Assembly (NCBI GenBank): GCA_026770585.1
Contig: MU646389.1
Coordinates: 555,258-569,250 of the forward strand
DNA length: 13,993 nucleotides
Reading direction: 5' to 3'
Source of the DNA: Baffinella frigidus
Lineage: Eukaryota; Cryptophyceae; Cryptomonadales; Baffinellaceae
The notes under the pieces were generated by a model. The model searched no databases, was not told the origin of the DNA, and was given only the letters and a program-made list of their open reading frames with translations. The position numbers and the translations under genes are program-made. Shown here in pieces: positions 6,154 through 11,862 of the stretch; position 1 is the stretch's first letter, and each line of letters opens with the position of its first letter.

Positions 6154-6290
6154 ATGGCAGACAGCGCTGGAACCGAAGTAAAGCACCCTCAGAAGCTGCA
6201 CACGTCGAAACAGTCGTCCAGCAGGTCCAAATCGTTCTCGGCGGAGAAGACATCGGAGGTCAGATCTCCCCTGGCATCTCCCATACACCT
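6154..6290 (+). CDS. Gene B, exon 1 (channel N-terminus, candidate)
   Basis: ATG at 6154 has an A at -3 and G at +4. The 137-base segment encodes 45 residues, MADSAGTEVKHPQKLHTSKQ, then a serine- and lysine-rich stretch ending ASPIH, and stops at a perfect donor GTGAGT (6291), leaving phase 2. Serine/lysine-rich cytoplasmic N-termini are common in EAG/CNG-type channels, so the composition fits, but there is no conserved domain. The opposite strand also has an open frame here ending DLLDDCFDVCSF then stop; I prefer the plus strand because of Kozak ATG, consensus donor and position just upstream of the S1 exon. Linking it to the channel is inference. Confidence 0.5.
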
Positions 6291-6451
6291 GTGAGTCAGT
6301 CATGAAGTTTCAGGATTTGACACAGCAACGGACGATCCTTAACCCTGGCAAAAACCACATAGCCAGCCCTTGTCATTGCTAGCTGCCGACGACGTGAGGA
6401 ACCTGGCGCGCTGGTGTGTTTGCTTGCCGTCGGTGTTTGAAGCTCATCGCG

Positions 6452-6552
6452 CCAGCCACTCGCCATCACTTTGCGCCTTGCTTGCCGTCGGGTGTGTGAA
6501 GCTCATTGCGCCGTGCCCGAACCACCAGGCGCAAAGTGATGGCGAGTGGCTG
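6452..6552. repeat. Inverted duplication of the gene B exon 2 front edge, with a tandem repeat
   Basis: AGCCACTCGCCATCACTTTG (then CGCC, 6452-6475) is the exact reverse complement of 6529-6552, which covers the proposed acceptor and first codons of exon 2. Nearby, GCTTGCCGTCGG, then GTGAAGCTCATYGCGCC, occurs twice in tandem (about 6421-6453 and 6480-6513). The direct and inverted repeats together look like the product of local template switching. Confidence 0.75.
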
Positions 6553-6648
6553 GGCCTTCAGCGCTGGTGGGTGCTCGATAACGTCGAAGTCCCGAAAGGC
6601 CACAAGGACACAGCCAGCACGTCAATTTTCGATGACAGCGAGTCTTCG
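6537..6648 (+). CDS. Gene B, exon 2 (candidate, cytoplasmic N-terminal region)
   Basis: An open segment reads DGEWLGLQRWWVLDNVEVPK, then GHKDTASTSIFDDSESS. It could start after CAAAG at 6536 (phase fits exon 1) and end at TCG before a GTGCTT donor at 6649, in phase 0 with the S1 exon. Exon edges are guesses: the acceptor has a poor pyrimidine tract, and CAG or GAG a little further in are alternatives. Codons are GC-ending like the firm channel exons, and a tryptophan-rich stretch followed by an acidic/serine linker is plausible just before S1. Downstream the frame becomes proline-rich and stops at 6684. Confidence 0.35.
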
Positions 6649-6882
6649 GTGCTTCCCAGCCCGCCCTCGCCCACCCTCGCATGAACCCACCGACCCGAAC
6701 CCTTGCCAGCGTTCAGCGCTGACCCCTGTCAACTTATCCGCAGCCCTCTGCACAGCCACTGACGCGCGAGGATCGCGGGCTCAGCTCCGCGTGGGCGACG
6801 CACCCCACACTCATTTTCCCTCCGAACGAAGGCGTAGGGCGCGCCCGCGCAGCGAACCCTGACGCTCGTCCGCCCCGCGCAG

Positions 6883-6990
6883 GCTGCGAGCAAAGTGGTG
6901 TTCCCCTTCATGGTGCTCAACCCGCTGGCGCGCTGGCGGATCTTCTGGGACCTGACTGTCATGGTCCTCGTCGTGTACAACCTCGTCATG
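6883..6990 (+). CDS. Gene B, exon 3: S1 of a voltage-gated K+/CNG-type channel
   Basis: The exon has acceptor CGCGCAG before 6883 and donor ATG then GTACCG at 6991. Its 36 residues include FPFMVLNPLARWRIFWDLTV, then MVLVVYNLVM. The pattern of a basic loop (P-x-x-R-W-R), then F-W-D, then a hydrophobic helix ending Y-N is characteristic of the pre-S1/S1 region in the EAG, HCN and CNG superfamily (established family pattern). Phase 0 at both ends lets it join exon 4 as ...YNLVM-VPYKLAF, the usual S1 end. A truncated copy of this exon (WDLTVMVLVVYNL) lies at 7201-7250 inside the next intron. The donor lies only two bases from the start of a 602-bp inverted repeat. Confidence 0.82.
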
Positions 6991-7200
6991 GTACCGCTGC
7001 CGAGCGAGGACAGGACACAATTTTAAAGACTTTCAACTGAATCCTTGAGGAAATGGACTTTTAAAATGCAAAGCCGGGACCGGATTTTCGGCCTCAGCTT
7101 TCGTTCTTGTGCTGAGTTGGCTCGACAGCGGCCTCTCCAACGCTAGGGTTGTTGTATCAGCTGGGTGCTGATACATATCAGCACTTATCAGCAACCGCTG

Positions 7201-7250
7201 AACCCGCTGGGACCTGACCGTTATGGTCCTCGTCGTGTACAACCTCATCA
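7201..7250 (+). pseudogene. Truncated copy of gene B exon 3
   Basis: It reads WDLTVMVLVVYNLII after a short NPL-like remnant, missing the intervening ARWRIF codons, and lacks the acceptor. A few synonymous and conservative changes separate it from 6925-6990. The donor GT is lost (ATCATTTTA), so it is unlikely to be spliced as an exon. Confidence 0.8.
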
Positions 7251-7256
7251 TTTTAA

Positions 7257-7381
7257 CACCAACCCGCAAATCGAAAAAGTCAAAAACACCAAATCCCCTT
7301 GGAGGCCGTCGGAATCCAACCGCCTTCGAGGGGATTTTTGGAGCCATTTTTCCCGATTTGCCCAGGCTGTGAGGGTTGGTG
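7257..7381. mobile_element. CACCAACCC-ended inverted repeat, about 125 bp, nested
   Basis: The left arm CACCAACCC, then GCAAATCG and AAATCCCC, pairs with GGGGATTTTTGG, CGATTTGCCC and GGGTTGGTG ending at 7381. Ends match the family at 2995-3165 and 3721-3892. It lies within the 602-bp inverted repeat, beside the exon 3 copy. Confidence 0.7.
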
Positions 7382-7647
7382 GTACCCTCTCCAACGCTGG
7401 GGTTGTTGTATCAGCTGGGTGCTGGGTGCTGATACATACCAGCACTTATCAGCAACCGCTGTCGAGCCAACTAAGCACAAGCATGAAAGCTGAGGCTGAA
7501 AATCCGGTCCCGGCTTTTCATTTTAAAAGTCCATTTCCTCAAGGGTTCAGCTGATTTTTTTGAAAATTGTGTCCCGTCCTCGCTCGGCAGCGGTGTCAGC
7601 CAAGTTGCTGATGTATCTGCTGATGTGTCCGCCCATCCCGGGGAGTC

Positions 7648-7796
7648 CTAGCTCTGTTCCACTTGATTCCGTCTCATCATTAAAATCATTTAGCCGGTAT
7701 TATTAGTTTTAAAGGAGGATCTCCAGTACAAATTAACTGTCCATCTACGGCTATTTTTTTTTAACGATGAGACGAAATCAAGTGGGACAGAGCTAG
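7648..7796. mobile_element. CTAGCTC-family MITE-like element, 149 bp, with 5-bp target duplication
   Basis: It starts CTAGCTCTGTTCCACTTGAT and ends in the complement, with about 35-base arms and few mismatches. GAGTC flanks both sides (7643-7647 and 7797-7801). The interior TATTAGTTTTAAAGGAGGAT, then CTCCAGTACA and TTAACTGTCCATCTAC, is about 85 to 90 percent like that of 4845-4974. It carries about 20 extra bases near the left arm. Confidence 0.92.
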
Positions 7797-7918
7797 GAGT
7801 CTCCAATCGCCACCTCGCTCTGTTGTTTGCGTCTGGCGGATGTGCATTCGTTCCAGGGGTTGTTGATTTCCGAAACCCTCGTAACCATCCGGGGGTTCGG
7901 TCGAAATGTTTGGCAGTG

Positions 7919-8022
7919 TATCCCTTAAGTGGCGAGTAGGTTCCTACGCCCTACGGTAGGGCCCTAGGACCTGCCTAGGGCGAGTTAGGGCGATTGAGCG
8001 CCCGTCCGCCACTTAAGGGATA
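7919..8022. mobile_element. Inverted-repeat element, about 104 bp, TATCCCTTAAGTGGCG ends
   Basis: Sixteen-base perfect ends lie at 7919-7934 and 8007-8022. The outermost TA on each side could be a TA target duplication, which palindromy makes ambiguous. The inside contains CCCTACGGTAGGGCCCTAGG, related to the CCTACCGTAGG motif of other elements in the window. Confidence 0.8.
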
Positions 8023-8048
8023 GGGCTCGCGGAAGAAGACGATCTACG

Positions 8049-8182
8049 CTAGACCTGAGGGTAGTCAATCGCAAAAGTCAACTCATCGGTAGGCTCGAGT
8101 CAACTTTTGGCAGAATGTACAGGATCCTGTACATTCTCCCCTTTTGTCAACTTTTGATTGCTCCCGGTCACGTCTAAAGTAG
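8049..8182. repeat. Imperfect inverted repeat with a 26-bp perfect palindrome
   Basis: AGTCAATCGCAAAAGTCAAC on the left pairs loosely with GTCAACTTTTGATTGCT on the right. Between them 8112-8137 is a perfect spacerless palindrome centred on GGATCC (half site AGAATGTACAGGA). GTCAACTTTTG also occurs as a direct repeat on both sides. Confidence 0.7.
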
Positions 8183-8224
8183 ATTGCCGTGGTGGAGCAG
8201 GTTGCAGCGCCAGCGTTGAGGGCG

Positions 8225-8270
8225 CTTGTTGTTCAGGGTTTCAGGTTTAGGGTTCAGGGTTTAGGGTTGG
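8225..8270 (+). repeat. Short telomere-like patch (TTTAGGG/TTCAGGG)
   Basis: Six or so units GTTCAGGG, TTTCAGG, TTTAGGG in G-rich orientation on the plus strand, the opposite orientation to all other telomere-like tracts in gene B. It is small and degenerate. Confidence 0.75.
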
Positions 8271-8423
8271 CTGTAGATGTGTGCGGTTCTCAAGGACCCA
8301 GAGCCTCACGAATCAGGTGGCTGATCCCTTATTTTCCTCTTAGCCATGTTAATCAATTATTTTCTCAGAACAGAACGCTTCCTGGTACAGTCGCGACCTG
8401 TTATGGGGTACACACGATCTTGT

Positions 8424-8561
8424 TGTATCAGCCGGGTGCTGGGTGCTGATACATACCAGCACTTATCAGCAACCGCTGTCGAGCCAGCTAAGCACAAGAA
8501 TGAAAGCTGAGGCCGAAAATCCGGTCCCGGCTTTTCATTTTAAAAGTCCATTTCCTCAAGG
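8424..8561 (+). repeat. Direct repeat of the right part of the 602-bp inverted repeat
   Basis: TTGTTGTATCAGCCGGGTGC ... TTCATTTTAAAAGTCCATTTCCTCAAGGG-like sequence matches 7403-7546 at well over 90 percent by eye, about 1 kb downstream. It stops abruptly after CTCAAGGG, where the 602-bp element continues into its terminal arm. It is thus a solo, end-less fragment of that element family. Confidence 0.85.
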
Positions 8562-8621
8562 GCCCCACATCACACCAACTCCTCGCCGCTGCATTGGAAA
8601 GTGACACCTTTGTTCACCTTC

Positions 8622-8783
8622 ATAGGCGAACGGCCTGGAAATGGGGTAGTTAGGCATACGGCATTGCCTAGGACCTCCTACCGTAGGCCGAGGGATCCCA
8701 GGACCAAAAAGTTTCGGCCTACGGTAGGAGGCCCTAGGCAATGCCGTAGGCCTAACTACCCCATTTTTGGTCAGTTACCCTAT
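8622..8783. mobile_element. 162-bp inverted-repeat element, copy 1
   Basis: Long arms (AATGGGGTAGTTAGG, then GCCTAGG, CCTACCGTAGGC) extend more than 50 bases with two or three mismatches and reach ATAGG at both ends. The short centre is GATCCCAGGACCAAAAAGT-like. Same length and arrangement as 9610-9771. Its frames on both strands are artefacts of palindromic sequence. Confidence 0.92.
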
Positions 8784-8882
8784 TTACCTGGAGGTGGTCG
8801 CGAAAGAGGGCAAAATTCAAACCGGTTGGTCAAAATTGGGACTTAAGAGTTTTTCCGGGACTTGGTGTTTGCCCGCAACCTA

Positions 8883-9017
8883 ATCTCCATACACGTATTA
8901 ATCAATTGCGTTTGGCAACGAAAATTACTACACGATTGCTCATAAAAGTCATAGTAAAGCGTTTGTGTAGTAAATTTCGTTGCACCAAAAGCAATTAATT
9001 GATACTTTTGTGGAGAT
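8883..9017. mobile_element. Inverted-repeat element, 135 bp, ATCTCCA ends
   Basis: The outer arms ATCTCCATACACGTATTAAT pair with ATTAATTGATACTTTTGTGGAGAT-like sequence ending at 9017. The inner part GGCAACGAAAATTACTACAC pairs with GTGTAGTAAATTTCGTTGC. The inner core resembles the core of the element at 2685-2826, although the outer arms are unrelated. Confidence 0.85.
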
Positions 9018-9330
9018 GAAACCGCTACTCAACCAAAAACGTGGGGGACGCGGTGCTAGACTCCCAGCGCGACGAACGAAGCGCTGGTGCGGGTGCGATA
9101 TTCAAAGCAAGGGCGGGGAGACTCCTTGAATTCAGGGAAGCTGAAGAAGACGTGACCCTACCACGCAAGAGTGTAGGGCTGACCTGGGAAAACAAGCCAG
9201 TTCACACGGAATTTGTAGCAACTTTCCGAAATTTCGATTTTTCTGTGGGAAGAATGTCCACTTATGAACTTAAGAAATAGTCGAATTCGACTATTTCTCC
9301 TGTGGGCCACTCTGCCCTAGCATCTTGCGT
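9018..9330. other. Gene B intron 3: unassigned, with a 26-bp perfect palindrome
   Basis: No exon is recognised. A 79-codon frame (9041-9280) starts with ATG but has no family resemblance, no splice logic and ends inside a palindrome. The perfect spacerless palindrome 9273-9298 (half site AGAAATAGTCGAA) is centred on GAATTC. Confidence 0.5.
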
Positions 9331-9535
9331 GGTAAACCCTAAACCCTGTCTGGTGAGTCCATTACCAGCCACAAGAAACCTAAACCCTAAACCCAACCCC
9401 CAAAACCCTAATCCCCGAACCCTAAACCCCAAAGCCAAAACCCAAAACCCAACCCCCAAAATCCAAACCCCCAAACTCAAGCCCCCAAACCCAACCCCCC
9501 AAACCCAAAACCCAACCCCCAAACCCAAAGCTCTA
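9331..9535 (+). repeat. Telomere-like C-rich tract (CCCTAAA and CCCCAAA variants)
   Basis: Units AAACCCTAAACCC, CCCCAAAACCCTAATCCCC and CCCAACCCCCAAA form an almost G-free stretch on the plus strand just upstream of the exon 4 acceptor region. Its pyrimidine and A composition could serve as a polypyrimidine tract and branch region. Frames through it are low complexity. Confidence 0.9.
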
Positions 9536-9600
9536 AAGCGGTGGGTGTGCGGCAGGTGCCATACAAGCTCGCGTTCGTAGAGACGCAGCGCGCCCGCTTC
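9534..9600 (+). pseudogene. Front-edge copy of gene B exon 4
   Basis: AAAGCGGTGGGTGTGCGGCAG, then the first 15 codons (VPYKLAFVETQRARF), are repeated almost exactly at 9778-9843, with one base difference in the coding part. The copy ends abruptly at TTC and is followed by the 162-bp inverted repeat, then the true exon. It keeps an intact acceptor, so it could compete in splicing but has no donor. Confidence 0.9.
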
Positions 9601-9609
9601 AACAAGTTA

Positions 9610-9771
9610 ATAGGGTAACGGCCTGAAAATGGGGTAGTTAGGCCTACGGGATTGCCTAGGACCTCCTACCGTAGGCCGAGACTTTTTGGTCCTAGGGTCC
9701 CTCGGCCTACGGAAGGAGGTCCTAGGCAATGCCGTATGCCTAACTACCCCATTTTCAGGCCGTTAGCCTAT
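9610..9771. mobile_element. 162-bp inverted-repeat element, copy 2
   Basis: The arms (TAACGGCCTGAAAATGGGGT, then AGTTAGG, GCCTAGGACCTCC) are about 65 bases long with three mismatches. The centre is ACTTTTTGGTCCTAGGGTCC. Same length as 8622-8783 and about 85 to 90 percent like it. It sits exactly between the duplicated front edge of exon 4 and exon 4 itself. Confidence 0.93.
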
Positions 9772-9798
9772 GAAAGTAAAGCGGTGGGTGTGCGGCAG

Positions 9799-10010
9799 GT
9801 GCCATACAAGCTCGCGTTCGTGGAGACGCAGCGCGCCCGCTTCCCAGAGCGCTCCCTCCCCGAGCTGTACCTCGACCTCGCCATCGACGTCTTTTTCCTC
9901 CTCGACATCCTGCTCAACTTCACCACGTCGTACGAGGAGATTAACCTCAAGGGGGAGAGCGCGTTTGTCACGAGCCGCAGCCAGATCCTCTGGACGTACA
10001 CCCGCTCGTG
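9799..10010 (+). CDS. Gene B, exon 4: S1 end to S2 and the S2-S3 loop of the channel
   Basis: Acceptor GTGCGGCAG precedes 9799. The 212-base exon encodes VPYKLAFVETQ, then LPELYLDLAIDVFFLLDILL, then NFTTSYEE, and ends ILWTYTRS plus the first two bases of a tryptophan codon before a GTCCGG donor. The acidic D in S2 (A-I-D-V-F-F-L-L-D-I-L-L-N-F) and the following loop that returns with T-R-S-W are signature features of EAG/HCN/CNG channels, where S2 acidic residues form the charge-transfer centre. Phase 2 at the end matches exon 5, giving RS-W-FVLDLSGSVP. The exon is complete, with no stop or frameshift. It is preceded by a duplicated front edge and a palindromic element. Confidence 0.93.
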
Positions 10011-10310
10011 GTCCGGCTACCCACACCCCTCAACCCGCCTCCCTCAACCCTACACCCCGCGACCCTAACCTACCTGCACGCTCGATCCTAACCCCAACCA
10101 ACCGTCCTTCTCTCTCACACACACACACTCACACGCCGCCCTCAAAATCAAAACCGTTTTCCTGTGAGATTGGTGATGTGGCCTACCACGATCAGGTTGT
10201 ACAAAACCCCGCAACACCCACCCCTCGCAACCCTGCACCCGCGACCCTAGTCTACCTGCGCTCGATCCTAACCCCCACACCCTACAACCTCCACGCCAGG
10301 TTCGTGATGC
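10011..10310. other. Gene B intron 4, left part: C-rich, no gene
   Basis: It holds C-rich telomere-like fragments (CCCTCAACCC, CGCGACCCTAACC) and a block CGACCCTAGYCTACCTGC, then CTCGATCCTAACCCC that occurs twice (about 10050-10097 and 10240-10277). A short CT/CA run is at 10110-10134. No exon is seen. Confidence 0.6.
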
Positions 10311-10359
10311 TCACACACACACACACACTCTCTCTCTCTCTGTCACACACACACACACA

Positions 10360-10404
<45 letters not shown>

Positions 10405-10466
10405 TCTCTCTCTCTCTCACACACAATCTCTTTCTATCTCTCTCTCTCTCACACACACACACACAC
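10311..10466 (+). repeat. (CA)n/(CT)n compound microsatellite
   Basis: Alternating runs of CA and CT dinucleotides cover about 156 bases and end 24 bases before the exon 5 acceptor. On the sense strand the CT runs act as a strong polypyrimidine tract. Long frames here are simple-sequence artefacts. Confidence 0.97.
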
Positions 10467-10490
10467 CCTCCTAACCACTATCCCCAACAG

Positions 10491-10607
10491 GTTCGTGCTG
10501 GACCTCTCAGGGTCGGTACCGATCGACTACATCCTGTACCTCATCGAAGCCAACGACGGCGAGACTTCCCCAACGCTCCGCAGCCTTAAATCCCTCCGCG
10601 TCCTCAA
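10491..10607 (+). CDS. Gene B, exon 5: S3 and first half of S4
   Basis: Acceptor TCCCCAACAG precedes 10491. The exon completes the tryptophan codon and reads FVLDLSGSVPIDYILYLIEA, then NDGETSPTLRSLKSLRVL, then AA of a lysine codon before GTCCTT. F-x-L-D-L-x-x-S-x-P-x-D is the S3 hallmark of EAG/HCN/CNG channels, and L-R-x-L-K-x-L-R-x-L-K begins the S4 voltage sensor with basic residues every third position. Phase 2 joins exon 6 exactly at the lysine codon. The rear half of this exon plus intron is repeated twice more downstream (10754 and 10959), where the S3 part and acceptor are missing. This copy alone has both. Confidence 0.9.
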
Positions 10608-11035
10608 GTCCTTCCCCGCACCCGCACCGCACCCCCGCCTAGGATTTTTGGGGTTATTTGATTTAATTAGGATTCATAAGTAAAATTACCCATGCCGTAG
10701 TGATTTCTCCTATGATTTCTTTTATGAAAAAAATGCGAATGGCTCAAATGCCGGCCAACGACGGCGAGACTTCCCCAACGCTCCGCAGCCTCAAATCCCT
10801 CCGCGTCCTCAAGTCCTTCCCCGCACCCGCACCGCACCCCCGCCCAGGATTTTTGGGGTTATATGATTTAATTAGGATTCATAAGTAAAATCACCCACGC
10901 CGTAGTGATTTCTCCTATGATTTCTCCTATGAAAAAAATGCAAATGGCTCAAATGCTGGCCAACGACGGCGAGACCTCTCTGACGCTCCGCAACCTCAAA
11001 CCCCTCTGCGTTCTCAAGTGCGGCCCGCACCACAC
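10549..11035 (+). repeat. 205-bp tandem repeat: S4 half-exon triplicated
   Basis: Units start at 10549, 10754 and 10959 with GCCAACGACGGCGAGAC. Units 1 and 2 are nearly identical over about 205 bases (half exon plus intron start including GGATTTTTGGGGTTAT). Unit 3 is diverged and stops near 11035. In unit 3 the basic S4 series is damaged (TLRNLKPLCVLK). Its donor is GTGCGG rather than GTCCTT. Units 2 and 3 lack an acceptor at their left edge, so they look like duplicated donor edges rather than exchangeable exons. Confidence 0.95.
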
Positions 11036-11123
11036 CATCCTGTGTAAAGTCACTGCGGTCATCCTACACGGGGTAGTATCCCCACACATTTCAGGATTGC
11101 CATGCAGACCACACAGCGGGCTA

Positions 11124-11254
11124 CGAAGGGATTTTCGGCCCATTTCGGGCCGACTTTCCGTTACCTTATCCGTAGGAACCTGCCTATGTCCCTACGGGTT
11201 GCCTACCGTAGGGTCGTAGGTCTGATTGCTTATGGGGTATTCGGAATCCCTTCG
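11124..11254. mobile_element. Imperfect inverted-repeat element, 131 bp
   Basis: CGAAGGGATT at 11124 pairs with AATCCCTTCG ending at 11254. The inside has TCGGCCCATTTCGGGCCGA hairpin and CCTACCGTAGGG, the motif shared with elements at 5212, 7919, 8622 and 9610. Sequence CCTACGGGTTGCCTACCGTA is in the right half. Confidence 0.6.
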
Positions 11255-11485
11255 AGGTCCAGTTTCCTGAATCAGTGAAGCCTGACGTGAACAAGCTTGA
11301 GGCTTGAGGCTTGACGGTTGACAGTCGAAGGTTGACAGGCTGACGTGGCGTCATTGAGCATATTGACCATATATTGAATATATTCCACAGTCACGTAAGT
11401 TAACGCAGGTTCGACTTTTGCTTTGAAACGTTCCACTCTCGACTTTTATCTCGGCGGGCAGCGCTCTGTCGAGAAGCAAGAGGAA
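11255..11485. other. Gene B intron 5: unassigned
   Basis: Short local repeats of TTGAGGC and GTTGACAG (about 11294-11342) and a first scrap of the ATATTGA minisatellite (11355-11385) are present. No exon is recognised. Confidence 0.4.
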
Positions 11486-11709
11486 TGACCATACACAGCA
11501 TATTGACCATATATTGAGTATATTGACCATATATTGAGTACACTGACCATATATTGAGTATATTGAACATACGTGGCGTACTGACCATACATTGAGTATA
11601 TTGAACATACTGACCATATATTGAGTATATTGAACATACGTGGTATACTGACCATATATTGAGTATATTGAACATACTGACCATATATTGAGTATATATT
11701 GAACATACG
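11486..11709 (+). repeat. AT-rich minisatellite (TGACCATATATTGAGTATATTGA...)
   Basis: Units TGACCATATATTGAGTATAT and TGAACATAC combine in a higher-order pattern of about 30 and 60 bases. GAACATACGTGG occurs within the array, and the last unit, GAACATACGCAG, supplies the acceptor AG of exon 6. The array therefore runs directly into the splice site. No inverted arms. Confidence 0.95.
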
Positions 11710-11712
11710 CAG

Positions 11713-11809
11713 GCTGGTGAAGCTAGCGCGGATGTGGCGGTTCGGACGCTTCGTCGGGAAGCTTCGCGAGACCTTCGACGTCAACCCCGCCGTTATCACC
11801 CTCCTCCAG
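11713..11809 (+). CDS. Gene B, exon 6: second half of S4 and S4-S5 linker
   Basis: Acceptor ACATACGCAG precedes 11713 and the donor is CAG then GTCGCT at 11810. The exon completes the lysine codon and reads LVKLARMWRFGRFVGKLRET, then FDVNPAVITLLQ. With exon 5 the voltage sensor reads LRSLKSLRVLKLVKLARMWR: seven basic residues at three-residue spacing, as in functional S4 segments. The R-F-G-R-F linker followed by NPAVITLLQ fits the S4-S5 linker and start of S5. Its end is phase 0. The rear 75 bases, including the donor, are duplicated without indels at 12506-12580, with a further remnant at 12333-12367. Confidence 0.9.
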
Positions 11810-11862
11810 GTCGCTCCCCCCAACGAATCCTTAAGCGATGAAGTGGAGGCACGCCGTCGTAA

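Larger units (their letters stand above)
6993..7594. mobile_element. 602-bp inverted repeat at the 5' end of gene B intron 3
   Basis: The left arm starts ACCGCTGCCGAGCGAGGACA at 6993, immediately after the exon 3 donor GT. The right arm is its complement ending at 7594. The arms extend about 140 bases through CACAATTTT, GAGGAAATGGACTTTTAAAA and CGACAGCGG. The centre holds a truncated exon 3 copy, a CCACCA-type element, and two facing copies of GTTGTTGTATCAGCTGGGTG ... CAGCACTTATCAGCAACC. Arms differ by a few substitutions and small indels. No transposase-like frame is present. Confidence 0.85.

Noticed and set aside
6175-6260. Minus-strand frame ending DLLDDCFDVCSF then stop
   Set aside because: It overlaps the candidate channel exon 1, which has a Kozak start and a perfect donor on the plus strand. 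The antisense reading cannot be excluded but has less support.
9041-9280. 79-codon frame in gene B intron 3
   Set aside because: No recognisable motif, ends within a perfect palindrome, and no splice phase fits the channel.
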